NCBI RefSeq assembly: GCF_004745425.1
Contig: NZ_PGGK01000002.1
Coordinates: 124,001-188,000 of the forward strand
Reading direction: 5' to 3'
Source: Methanolobus halotolerans
GTDB taxonomy: Archaea > Halobacteriota > Methanosarcinia > Methanosarcinales > Methanosarcinaceae
DNA: 64,000 bases
Shown here: positions 9,883-17,898 of the stretch, one piece after another
Layout of the letters: each line of letters begins with the position of its first letter
Position numbering within the stretch: the stretch's first letter is position 1
Translations under genes and position numbers: made by a program
Notes under the pieces: model-generated
The model's input: only the letters and a program-made list of their open reading frames with translations
What the model was told of the DNA's origin: nothing
The model's database searches: none

Positions 9883-10391
9883 ATTTGACCACTTTTTCGA
9901 TCACCTGCAGCAACAGTTCTGATCTATTATTCATATATCGGCTTTTGTGCATGATCTCGGTAAAATAACCCATATCCTATAAAACTGTTAATACTACAAT
10001 ATCTTATAGAATTTATAAAATAAGGGAAAATATGCCCCTGCTTCCGGGATACATTCTTTAAAAATATTAGCATGAATAATTATAACACAATTCATAATAG
10101 ACCCACCATCCCATAGAAACTGCAGCGTATACTGTAATAAAACTGAAACTGAACCTGTGTAAAACGAAAATTTCAAAGCAAACTTATCAGGGAGTGAGTA
10201 TGCCAGGAATTGAGGAATTGTTAAGTGAACTCCATATCAAATGGCTTGCATTAAAAATCACGTATATCTTCTGACTGGTGATCAGCAGGAAAATAATATA
10301 CAAACTCATGAAAGTAAAAGCATCGCAAAAATAAATATTATTAAATAAACAGAACCCTGATATTGCAGGGCCTTGATTGAGTTATGACAGG
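9883..10391. other. intergenic stretch, nothing convincing
   Basis: AT-rich sequence with several TATA-like runs. A rightward 24-codon frame begins at 10200 behind GGGAGTGAGT, but it is too short to support as a gene. Confidence 0.4.
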
Positions 10392-10541
10392 TCATAAAAA
10401 ATCAGAGGATACAAGGTATTTACAACTTCTGCAGTAATAGAATACGTTCATACCAAGTATTTGTCTTTTGAGCATTTCTTTACAACGGAAACAAGTTTTA
10501 GTGTTTTTATCCTTATTTTTATATTTAAGTTTTAACCCCAT
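10392..10541 (-). CDS. tiny zinc-ribbon protein B, 49 aa
   Basis: Begins at ATG 10541 directly behind GGTGGGAG, which itself follows the stop of zinc-ribbon A, so the two are translationally linked. After a lysine-rich start it has CFRC near residue 17 and CRSC near residue 40, a four-cysteine zinc-ribbon pattern separated by a beta-hairpin-like segment (QILGMNVFYY). The frame continues upstream through zinc-ribbon A in another phase, but the SD and the gene before it place the start here. Likely a nucleic-acid or protein-binding module; function unknown. Confidence 0.6.
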   Translation of the reverse strand: MGLKLKYKNKDKNTKTCFRCKEMLKRQILGMNVFYYCRSCKYLVSSDFL

Positions 10542-10549
10542 CTCCCACC

Positions 10550-10687
10550 TCAGGCGATCATCATTGACGAATCCAGCCTTGCTGTTCCTTTTCTGGCCCA
10601 GTAGCCGCATGTTTCACAAAACTGCATACCTTTATCATTCTCATTCAATCTGGATCTGCACAACGGACATTTTTGTAGCTGCTTCAT
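10550..10687 (-). CDS. tiny zinc-ribbon protein A, 45 aa
   Basis: Leftward frame from ATG 10687, preceded by GGGGGT with a five-base spacer, to TGA 10550. The 45-residue product has CPLC at residues 7-10 and CETC at residues 24-27, a compact zinc-ribbon or rubredoxin-like knuckle pair. It is immediately followed, 8 bases after the stop, by the second zinc-ribbon gene. Both cysteine pairs plus a good SD make chance unlikely. Function unknown. Confidence 0.6.
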   Translation of the reverse strand: MKQLQKCPLCRSRLNENDKGMQFCETCGYWARKGTARLDSSMMIA

Positions 10688-10957
10688 TATTTACCCCCAC
10701 TTGTATCATGAAAGATATGGATCCTCCAAGCACCTGTGTTTGAAAGATCATCCCCGATAACTCTATAGTGGCATATTTTTATTTAAGCTAATCTGGAATG
10801 AAATTCATAAGCCTTGTTAGATAAATATGGCATTAAATTTTTAGCACATGCTAAGTCGGGATATTTATTGAGAAGAACGTCTGACCGGAAACTTACTGAC
10901 ATAATCCGCATAAAAGAGACAGAATGCCTTAAAATCAATAATCTACAATTATACCTG

Positions 10958-11779
10958 ATGGATATACACAGAATAACGTCATTTGCCCGCCCTCTGGATC
11001 TGAGTGACAGAGGCAACCTTCTGATAATCCTGATCACATCCATTATGTTCCTTGCCGCAACGGTTTACCATTACATTCTGGCAGAAACCATTGTAATTGC
11101 TTTTCTTAATGGTATAAGAGCAGGCCTGATAATATTCATGACATGGGCGATTTCAAGGGAACTCGACCCTGACCATGCTTTTTCTGCATTCGTACCAGTA
11201 ACTTTTGTTTTGATCTCGATCCTCCTCTTTGGAGTACACCCTTTACTGCCTATGTTGTGGACCTTATTGATACTACGTACTATCAACCGTACGACAGGCA
11301 TCAGGGCAGGGCTCATAGATATTCTTATCATACTATCCACAGGAACCGTACTTATTTTCAATATATCATGGATATACGGAATTCTTACCGGCATCGGGCT
11401 TTTAGTCGACAGCAGACTGTCCCCGCCGGGAAGGCTTTCTTTTACGGCAGGACTGTTTATAGTAATTATTTCCTGCTTTTCCCTGATGCTGGAAAGCATA
11501 AGCCTGCCTGGTTTTCCATTTTCTGATAAACTTGCTCTTATAGCGGTAACAATATTGTTCCTGCCAGTGATCCTGAGTACCTCCCAGGTACAAAGTGTGG
11601 GAGACAGAACCGGAGAAAGACTTGACCCGACGAGGGTACGGGCAGCACAGGCAATGGCATTACTGATCGTTCTCAGCCTGAGTCCAGGAGATACCGGCAG
11701 CTGGTTATATGGGATGTATTTCATTCTTGCCGGGATCGGGATATACCGGCTATTTTCAGGAAGGTTCACTACTACCTGA
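10958..11779 (+). CDS. polytopic membrane protein, 273 aa
   Basis: About eight hydrophobic segments after a short charged N-terminus (HRITSFARPLDLSDRGN). It includes a DPDHAFSAF motif after the third segment and ends in RLFSGRFTTT. The frame is open back to 10814 but that extension is not membrane-like; ATG 10958 is chosen although no strong SD is visible. It resembles UbiA-like or DUF-type archaeal membrane proteins only in general shape; I cannot name a family. The gene reads toward the carbonic-anhydrase-like gene 80 bases downstream and could share its transcript. Confidence 0.7.
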   Translation: MDIHRITSFARPLDLSDRGNLLIILITSIMFLAATVYHYILAETIVIAFLNGIRAGLIIFMTWAISRELDPDHAFSAFVPVTFVLISILLFGVHPLLPMLWTLLILRTINRTTGIRAGLIDILIILSTGTVLIFNISWIYGILTGIGLLVDSRLSPPGRLSFTAGLFIVIISCFSLMLESISLPGFPFSDKLALIAVTILFLPVILSTSQVQSVGDRTGERLDPTRVRAAQAMALLIVLSLSPGDTGSWLYGMYFILAGIGIYRLFSGRFTTT

Positions 11780-11861
11780 GGAGAAGCAGATGTGAACAGG
11801 GACATAAATTTAAACTCATGCTATAGAACAGAGCATGAAAGGTCAATTCACAAGTGATACA

Positions 11862-12374
11862 ATGATCATTGATTTCAAAGATAAAAGTCCCTCAATTGCA
11901 GAGGAGACGTTCATAGCAGATTCTGCAGAGATAATAGGGGACGTTAAAGTAGGTAAACTCTCAAGCATATGGTTCAATGCGATTGTCCGCGGTGACATGG
12001 GCAGCATCTGCATAGGCAGCAGGACAAGTATCCAGGATAACGTCGTCATTCATACCGATACTTCCATGAAAACAGATGTTGGAGATGACGTTACTGTCGG
12101 GCACGGAGCTGTGATACATGGCTGCAGGATAGGCAGCAATGTCATTATAGGAATGAACTCTACGATCCTGAACGGAGCAGTTATTGGGAACAATTCCATA
12201 ATCGGGGCTAATGCACTTGTTCCGGAGGGAAAGCAGTTTCCTGATAACAGCATTGTAGTCGGCATTCCTGCAAAAGTGATCAGGGAAGTTACTAACAGGG
12301 ATATTAGAAATATCTCGCAAAATGCAGCAGAATATGTAGAGCTTGCAAAAGAATATAAGCATCTGAACAAGTGA
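11862..12374 (+). CDS. gamma-carbonic-anhydrase-like hexapeptide-repeat protein
   Basis: Left-handed beta-helix protein, 170 aa, with hexapeptide repeats (IGSNVIIGMNSTILNGAVIGNN-like turns). The three zinc-ligand histidines of gamma-carbonic anhydrases are in place: H64 (VVIHTD), H81 and H86 (VGHGAVIHG). It lacks the long N-terminal signal and acidic loop of Cam, so it belongs to the shorter CamH/YrdA-like group, where hydratase activity is often not shown. AGTGAT six bases before ATG 11862 favours this start over the ATG at 11835. Expected cytoplasmic homotrimer. Confidence 0.85.
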   Translation: MIIDFKDKSPSIAEETFIADSAEIIGDVKVGKLSSIWFNAIVRGDMGSICIGSRTSIQDNVVIHTDTSMKTDVGDDVTVGHGAVIHGCRIGSNVIIGMNSTILNGAVIGNNSIIGANALVPEGKQFPDNSIVVGIPAKVIREVTNRDIRNISQNAAEYVELAKEYKHLNK

Positions 12375-12498
12375 TGTTTACACAAACCGATCTTCATTTT
12401 ATGATTTTGCGAAAAATGGAGGCATAGACATTGAAATTCTAAACGCAGTTATGTAGTACTGTTACTTAAAAAAACTCTGAATTTTTTTTTGAATCCCC

Positions 12499-12507
12499 TT
12501 ATAAATT
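12499..12507 (+). promoter_or_regulatory. TATA box upstream of structured RNA 1
   Basis: TTATAAATT at 12499-12507 preceded by an A/T tract, the best TATA element in the 12.4-13.4 kb non-coding block. Transcription would start near 12530, ahead of the structured sequence at 12571. Confidence 0.45.
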
Positions 12508-12570
12508 AACATTCGCTTAAAAAGTAAAAGAGGATTAAGTTAAATAAAAAAATATCTAATTATTATTCAC

Positions 12571-12685
12571 GGGTTAGGGAGTGACAAGCGAAGGATAGGA
12601 GTGAATGAGATATGGTGATATCTCGGCTTCGTAAGGGAAGAGGCGCTAAAGGCGTAGCATTTTTTACTAGCGCCTCACCCTACCT
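12571..12685 (+). ncRNA. structured RNA 1 (candidate non-coding RNA)
   Basis: About 115 nt of non-coding sequence folds by eye into a closed multi-branch structure. The closing stem is GGT(T)AGGG 12572-12579 with CCCTACC 12678-12684; an inner stem pairs CGAAG 12589-12593 with CTTCG 12627-12631; it encloses a perfect 7-bp hairpin GAGATAT-GGTG-ATATCTC (12607-12624); then a perfect 9-bp stem GAGGCGCTA/TAGCGCCTC (12640-12648/12668-12676). A TATA box lies upstream. G+C is clearly higher than the flanks. No open frame of note covers it. It does not show the conserved elements of RNase P RNA, SRP RNA or tRNA that I know. Confidence 0.5.
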
Positions 12686-13175
12686 GAAAACATTGTTTTA
12701 AAGCGGATACTATTACATTACTACCCTGAAACGACATTCCTTATCTCCGACTAGCAAGGCCCTTAAGCAGCTGTTTTAACCAAACATTCATAACTTCTAC
12801 TCCCGGCTTCTGCATTCGCTTTATGGGAATACCAACCTACGAGTATTCATTTTTAAAAGAATATCAACTGTACAGTTTATTAAAGTGACATCTGCGAAAG
12901 ATAATTATTATCAGGTACGTTTATTGCCAGGCAGATTTACAGCCGAACTTCCTAATCAGGTTGACAATGAAAGTTGATATCTCCTATTCGTATGTGAACA
13001 ATTGTAATCTGCAGGAGCTTGACAGAAATTCTTTTAAAATGGGCAATGGTTTTGATTCACATTGTTAAGTTTACATATCACATCAAAACTTTAGTCGACG
13101 TTGCAAATTAAGCGAGGTTTACGTTAAATACAATCAAGAACGAGTTCTATTTGCGGATAAATCCATAATCCGTCA

Positions 13176-13318
13176 GAGTGGGGGACAATACTTGCCGGGA
13201 TATTTGGGTCATATCTCGAGTCTACAAGGATTAAGGTGCCAGGATAGGATATTTTGAAGGCATCTATCCCTACCTCCTGTTACAAGCAAGCAATCGGGCA
13301 GTATCTTTCAACAGGAGA
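13176..13318 (+). ncRNA. structured RNA 2 (candidate relative of RNA 1)
   Basis: Same order of elements as RNA 1: a G-rich 5' strand followed by GACAA (13184-13188), an 8-bp hairpin CGGGATAT/ATATCTCG (13196-13203/13211-13218), AAGG, a 7-bp stem AGGTGCC/GGCATCT (13234-13240/13259-13265), then TCCCTACCT, which can pair with the G-rich start. A further 8-bp stem CTCCTGTT/AACAGGAG (13274-13281/13310-13317) closes the 3' side. A TATA-like CTTAAATATATACG at 13337-13350 could also drive the opposite strand, so the transcribed strand is uncertain. Confidence 0.35.
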
Positions 13319-13407
13319 TCGCAAGTATGACTCAAGCTTAAATATATACGCTGTAGACTCCCCGTCTCTGATAGACATGACCCGTTGAAACGATCAGAAC
13401 AAACTTT

Positions 13408-14202
13408 TCAAACATCAGTTATTTGTAATGAATCGTTCTTGTAGTGATCGAAGAAATCCTTACCCCATTTGAGTGCGTCCGGATCAGATAACATTAAATG
13501 CTTATTGTCATAATAATCCTCATTGGTCAATAACATTAATTGAACATAGTGATCGTTTTCTGCAAAAGAGACAAAATGCATGTCCTTCGGATATAGATAA
13601 AACTCAGTCCGCCTGTTCTTCACAAGATGTTTAAGGTCACTGTATTGTTCGGAGCGCATCTTCTCAAACAGTTCACGGCTGAGGACCACAGATATATCCA
13701 CACCCTTATCCAGGAGTTCTAAGAACAGTGATACAAATACCGGATGAAGGCAGGTAGTGACTGTAAAGAAGGAACTTGAAACTTTGGACTTTTCAAGGAA
13801 CATTCTATCAAATTCATACATTTCTGAAAAAGGAGGGTCCACTATGGTACATGGATCAAGTTCAGGAAGCCTTTTTATAAGTCTGCGTGGAATAAAATCC
13901 AGCCTGTGGTCTTCCCAGTAACCATCGTTGGAATCCAAAAAATCAAGTATTGACATAAGAGGCTCCATTTCTTCAACCAGCAGCTTCCCAATAGTAGTTA
14001 GCTTGTAAGGCTCTTCTGAGCCGGCTTCTTTTGTGAGGAGAAAACCATCTTCCAGTATTTTCAACTGAAAAATCAATGGTTGTCTTTCAATGTCCATAAT
14101 CCCCATGATGGTCCGTATATCTTTAGGACCGTCTTTTAATAAGAAAAGAAGATCCTTCCTTATATCTGACATGAATAATACATCTAAAAGCGATTTCTTC
14201 AT
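13408..14202 (-). CDS. FilR1/DUF1724-type winged-helix regulator
   Basis: 264-aa transcription regulator of the methanogen family that includes the Methanosarcina Msr/MreA proteins. Residues about 5-80 form an ArsR-like winged helix (RKDLLFLLKDGPKDI, then ERQPLIFQLKILEDGFLLTKEAG) and residues about 120-255 form the FilR1 effector domain with the typical DISVVLSRELFEKM and YLYPKDMHFVSFAEND blocks. The ligand is unknown. Members of this family control methyltransferase genes in Methanosarcina, but no target lies next to it here. It is transcribed toward the structured RNAs. ATG 14202 is the only reasonable start. Confidence 0.88.
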   Translation of the reverse strand: MKKSLLDVLFMSDIRKDLLFLLKDGPKDIRTIMGIMDIERQPLIFQLKILEDGFLLTKEAGSEEPYKLTTIGKLLVEEMEPLMSILDFLDSNDGYWEDHRLDFIPRRLIKRLPELDPCTIVDPPFSEMYEFDRMFLEKSKVSSSFFTVTTCLHPVFVSLFLELLDKGVDISVVLSRELFEKMRSEQYSDLKHLVKNRRTEFYLYPKDMHFVSFAENDHYVQLMLLTNEDYYDNKHLMLSDPDALKWGKDFFDHYKNDSLQITDV

Positions 14203-14732
14203 TTGTCAATCATCCCCACAGCGAAACACGTGATCCTGCTTTGTGAACTTAGATGGAACGGATACCATCCAAATGCAAGCCGAAGTAAAATAAAAAGAAG
14301 CAGAACATATCCATACGAATTTAGATCTGTCATAATGCAGACATATAGGTTTCACCTTTGCAAGAATCCCTTGATCCTAATTTACTTTTGTGATATTTTT
14401 TAGATCGCAGATCAGGCATGTCAATGACACCCATTTCCTGGAATTATTCCTTGCAGGTCCGGGATACATTTACCTATCCCGAAATTACCATTCCCCCTGA
14501 CATTTCACTTCTTTAACCTATACGACATATTCTGGTTTGTTTTTATTTAACCCAACCGTCCTTTAATTTTGCAAGACAGGTTCAGAATAGATTGTGTGGT
14601 TTGTTTGCTTGTAGCACCGTCTTTTAATAACATTGAATTTTCAGGTGGCAGATAACAAAAAAATGTAAAAATGTAAAAATATATACATGTGATGCCGTCT
14701 CTTCATATCAAAAGGAAGATTCGGTTGTTTCC
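14203..14732. other. intergenic region upstream of the FilR1 regulator
   Basis: About 530 bases without a convincing gene. A perfect 7-bp hairpin CGGGATA/TATCCCG lies at 14460-14481, and near 14660-14683 there are short direct repeats of AAAATGT followed by ATATATA. The promoter of the FilR1 gene should be in its left part. Confidence 0.45.
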
Positions 14733-15734
14733 TTATTCGGACATGGCTTTCAGGAAATCCCTTTCAGTAATGATCCCTGCAAGCTCATCATTATCCATTA
14801 CAGGTAGTGAGCCGATATTGTTCTCCAGCATCAGGCGTGCAGCATTACCCATATCCGCATCAATATTTATGCTGACAAGCTTTTTTGAGATCAGTGAGTC
14901 CACAGGTTCATTCAGTGCCTCATGGACATTTCCTGTCATTAGCCGGTGGAAGGCATCCCCGCTTCCGATAAAACGCATGATATCAGATGCAGTGACCATT
15001 CCCAGTATATCACCGTTCTTTATTAGCGGCACTCTTCTGAATCCATTGTCTATCATCATCTTTGCAACATCACCAATGCTTGTTTTGGGGGTTACATGCT
15101 TCACTTTTCTGCTCATGTAATGAGCAACCTTCTTAGCAGTTATGACGCCTTCTGCGAACCGGAGAAAATCCTTTTCAGTACAGATAGCAAGTACATGGCC
15201 CTCATCATCCACAACAGGCAACCCCCCGGCATTCTTATCCAGCATAAGGCGGATAGCCTCATCGATACCGATATCATTTGAAATGCTGACGGCATCATAC
15301 TGCATGATCTCCTTCACAGATGCATTGACAGCTGCAAGCAGGTTACCTTTGTAATGGTTCTCAACAAGCAGATTCTTGCTTCCGCCCCCAAGGAAATCAA
15401 TTACGTCAACAGATGTAACTATCCCTTCCAGACGGTTTGTACCTGCATCGGTAACAGGAACCCGTCTGAAACCATTTCCAGTCATGGTTTTAATGGCAGC
15501 AATGATCGTTGTTGTTGGCGGTATGGTCACGACGTCCTTACTTGCGACAGCCATAATACCACCTTCATGTTGTGCTATCCTTTCATCAAAGTCAACCGGT
15601 CCGGCACGAATTATACCATTGCTACTGTACATCATCGGGTCTCTTTTATTAGGGGATTTATCGCTGTAATTCTGTTTTTCCCGTACTTTAAGGTTTTTTT
15701 GATCTTCCATGGAACGCTTATCTCGTATATTCAT
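14733..15734 (-). CDS. four-CBS-domain protein, 333 aa
   Basis: After a charged, probably disordered N-terminus of about 50 residues come two Bateman modules: CBS pairs at about 58-190 and 205-330, with the repeated V-T/P-x-T-S/T-x-x-DAARLML and GL/S-LPVVDD patterns. There is no attached enzyme, channel or DNA-binding domain. Such stand-alone proteins bind adenine nucleotides or SAM and regulate partners. The next gene upstream encodes a second four-CBS protein, so the pair may act together. ATG 15734 has GTGGTG upstream; a second ATG eight codons in is possible. Confidence 0.88.
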   Translation of the reverse strand: MNIRDKRSMEDQKNLKVREKQNYSDKSPNKRDPMMYSSNGIIRAGPVDFDERIAQHEGGIMAVASKDVVTIPPTTTIIAAIKTMTGNGFRRVPVTDAGTNRLEGIVTSVDVIDFLGGGSKNLLVENHYKGNLLAAVNASVKEIMQYDAVSISNDIGIDEAIRLMLDKNAGGLPVVDDEGHVLAICTEKDFLRFAEGVITAKKVAHYMSRKVKHVTPKTSIGDVAKMMIDNGFRRVPLIKNGDILGMVTASDIMRFIGSGDAFHRLMTGNVHEALNEPVDSLISKKLVSINIDADMGNAARLMLENNIGSLPVMDNDELAGIITERDFLKAMSE

Positions 15735-15843
15735 TTATAACACCACACTCACTAGATTAGCTTATCACCTGTTCATAACTGTACCGCAATGCCAAAAAAA
15801 TCCATGCGGCAGAATATTCCAGTAGCTTCTTTCAGGCCCGGGA

Positions 15844-16638
15844 TCACTGGAACCCTGTCCCTTTCAGGCACGCCTTCAGCAGGTCATACCTGTCGACAAT
15901 ACCTACCAGTTTATTATCGTTTGTGACACTAATTCTGCCGATATTGCGTTCAAGTACGGTCTGGATAGCTTCACTGACAGATGTGTCCGGTGAGACCGAA
16001 TATAAGGGCGTGGACATTACCTTCTCCACCTTCGGCGAATCACCTGTACTACTGCCCTGAGTGTTGCTGGAAGCGGTTCTTATATACCCGGACCTTATTA
16101 TATCACTCCGGGTAACGATACCCATTGCCTGGCCCTTGTGAGAAACTACGGGTATACCGGTATAGTCCCATTCCAGCATGTTTGACCACAACTTAGCAAT
16201 GCTTTCATCGGGATATGCGGTCCTGACTCCTGTTGTCATAATCTCCCCGACTGTTTTCGGCGATCTCTTCGTGGGCTCTATATTCCTCAGTATGTCTACT
16301 TCACTAACAATTCCAACTAAACTTCTGTCACCTGTCGAGGCAATAACCGGAGCCCTATGCTGCTTTGCGTCCAGGAGCTGCTTTGCAGCCTCTAATATAT
16401 CCGTGTCCGGTGTAATTGCAGGATACTCTCTTACATAGCCCCGGACCGTTACGTTTGATTTACTTGATTTAATATTAAGTATATCCTGATCGTTCAGGAT
16501 ACCTACCACTCTTTGCTCCCCATCCAGAACAGGAAGACCTCTCATCAGATTATCCCTCATGATCTGCCTGGCATGGGTCATATGATCGTCCTCCCTGATA
16601 GACACAGGGTCTTTTGACATTATCTGGCCGACTTTTAT
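15844..16638 (-). CDS. four-CBS-domain protein, probable AUA start, 264 aa
   Basis: Two Bateman modules, CBS pairs at about 1-120 and 130-264 in this numbering (MSKDPVSIREDD, then GEIMTTGVRTAYPDES, then VMSTPLYSVSPDTS). The first ATG is at 16620, but the usual CBS opening K-V-x-x-I-M-S-K-D-P-V begins six codons earlier; that stretch is reached only from an ATA codon at 16638, which sits four bases behind GGGAGTGA (16643-16650). A GTG at 16646 is out of frame by one base and meets TAA. Either AUA is used, or a homopolymer error (run of six A) hides a GTG start. Ligand unknown; likely adenine nucleotides. Confidence 0.85.
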   Translation of the reverse strand: MKVGQIMSKDPVSIREDDHMTHARQIMRDNLMRGLPVLDGEQRVVGILNDQDILNIKSSKSNVTVRGYVREYPAITPDTDILEAAKQLLDAKQHRAPVIASTGDRSLVGIVSEVDILRNIEPTKRSPKTVGEIMTTGVRTAYPDESIAKLWSNMLEWDYTGIPVVSHKGQAMGIVTRSDIIRSGYIRTASSNTQGSSTGDSPKVEKVMSTPLYSVSPDTSVSEAIQTVLERNIGRISVTNDNKLVGIVDRYDLLKACLKGTGFQ

Positions 16639-16812
16639 TTTTTCACTCCCTGGGGTAAGTTACTGATATAACAGATTTCTCCCCATTTAAAAATATGAAC
16701 CCGCAATTATTTAAAATGCACCTTCTATCCTGACAGATATTGCATTATGAGCCCGAAAACGGGAATGTTAAAAACAGCAGCATGTCTGTGCAACAGAACC
16801 GGACCCACAATA

Positions 16813-17418
16813 TCATTTTGCAGTAGCCGGAACACTGCTCATTTTTTGAGAATTCGTTGAAGCCAGAAACATTGACAGCATTTCAAGTTCATCGAAAGGA
16901 ATCTGCATTTCTTTCAGGACGGTCTTGAAATGGAACTCTGTGAGTTCTGAAGCATAAGAATCTATATTCCTTTGCCATTCTTCAGATATCCTGAGCTTCT
17001 CCTGTTCGGATAATCCTGTCTTTAAAATAGAATCCATGACCCATGAAGCAAAATCCCGGATTATCAAAAAACCGACAGGACACGGCTGCAAGCCTATAGA
17101 GTTACCAGATGTGTTCACCTTAAAAGGATAGAGACCACAAACTATTGGTCTTTTAGAGTAAACTTCGCACCTGCCTGTTTCATTAAGGAAAGAACAGGGT
17201 GCGTTCATCAGGTACAGGCCGGGAGAAATATCTTTATTAATCACCCCGGACTTTACGGGATCAAGAACAGTAAGCAACTTCAATTCGTCCTCGAAAAGAT
17301 GAATTTGTCCTTTACTGCAACAGTGTGCTCCACACGTATCCGGACATTCATAATGTCTCAGAATGTTCTGAACAACGTCATACCGAATCGCCTTTTTAAC
17401 AGCTGCACTAATCTCCAT
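16813..17418 (-). CDS. YkgJ-family cysteine-cluster protein
   Basis: 201 aa with the Fe/Zn-binding cysteine cluster of the YkgJ (UPF0153) family: CPDTCGAHCC near residues 25-34, then APCSFLNETGRCEVYSKRPIVCGLYPF near residues 73-100, and a last CPVGF near 112. The family binds a metal or cluster and its cellular role is poorly known. The C-terminal 80 residues are helical and unlike the core family. ATG 17418 is the only clear start. It is a single gene, divergent from the secreted-protein gene to its right. Confidence 0.82.
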   Translation of the reverse strand: MEISAAVKKAIRYDVVQNILRHYECPDTCGAHCCSKGQIHLFEDELKLLTVLDPVKSGVINKDISPGLYLMNAPCSFLNETGRCEVYSKRPIVCGLYPFKVNTSGNSIGLQPCPVGFLIIRDFASWVMDSILKTGLSEQEKLRISEEWQRNIDSYASELTEFHFKTVLKEMQIPFDELEMLSMFLASTNSQKMSSVPATAK

Positions 17419-17898
17419 ATATGTTTTTTCACCCGCTTTATGTACATATTGACGATCCTTAAACGTCTGTATAGATAAATAACATGAATATAACGGTTTT
17501 GCTTGAAAAGGATAGTTAAAATGTAATATAAAATGTTAAGATTGGATTTTAGTTGCTTAATAACATATCAAACCTGAAAAAAGCAATATTTTTCACAATA
17601 ATAATTATTTTACAGTTAGATTCCTTGGGGACTGCAGGCCCGGGAGTTAAACTGAACTGCGTTGTTAATTGCGCACTTTATGAAGGACCCATTTCTAACG
17701 ACTGCCTGTCCTCTTTGTTCACTTGCTGTTACTTGAGAATTTATCCATACCACCATTACATCAAGCTTTGAGTAATATACGTTCTATTCTTTGTTTACAA
17801 CTCATTAATTCAAATCAGGATCTCTACAGAGCCAACGGACATAATTGCTAAGTATTTAAGTATTATCATTGTCTATATGTATTTGGAGGTTATTGTGT
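17419..17898. other. intergenic region, possible remnant reading frame
   Basis: A rightward TTG-started 72-codon frame (17553-17771) has a hydrophobic N-terminal stretch followed by cysteines, but no SD and odd composition, so it is not called. A sequence TAAGTATTTAAG near 17850 may be the promoter of the secreted-protein gene. Confidence 0.4.

Larger units (their letters stand above)
12375..13407. other. 1-kb non-coding block holding the structured RNAs
   Basis: No gene above 30 codons is convincing on either strand. Besides RNA 1 and RNA 2 it contains a hairpin GAATAC/GTATTC near 12827-12848 and, at 12962-12995, a stretch (GACAA, GATATCTCC, TTCGTATG) that looks like a decayed third copy of the RNA core. 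Confidence 0.5.

Noticed and set aside
10200-10274. Rightward 24-codon frame behind GGGAGTGAGT
   Set aside because: Too short and without a family or helix pattern to separate it from chance.
12571-12685. RNA 1 as RNase P, SRP or a C/D-box guide RNA
   Set aside because: No conserved RNase P core, no SRP domain IV motif, and no boxes C and D in the right order.
14660-14683. Short AAAATGT repeats as a CRISPR-like array
   Set aside because: Too short and without spacers; simple AT-rich repetition.
17553-17771. TTG-started 72-codon frame with hydrophobic start and cysteines
   Set aside because: No SD and no conserved pattern; hydrophobic start is expected by chance in AT-rich DNA.
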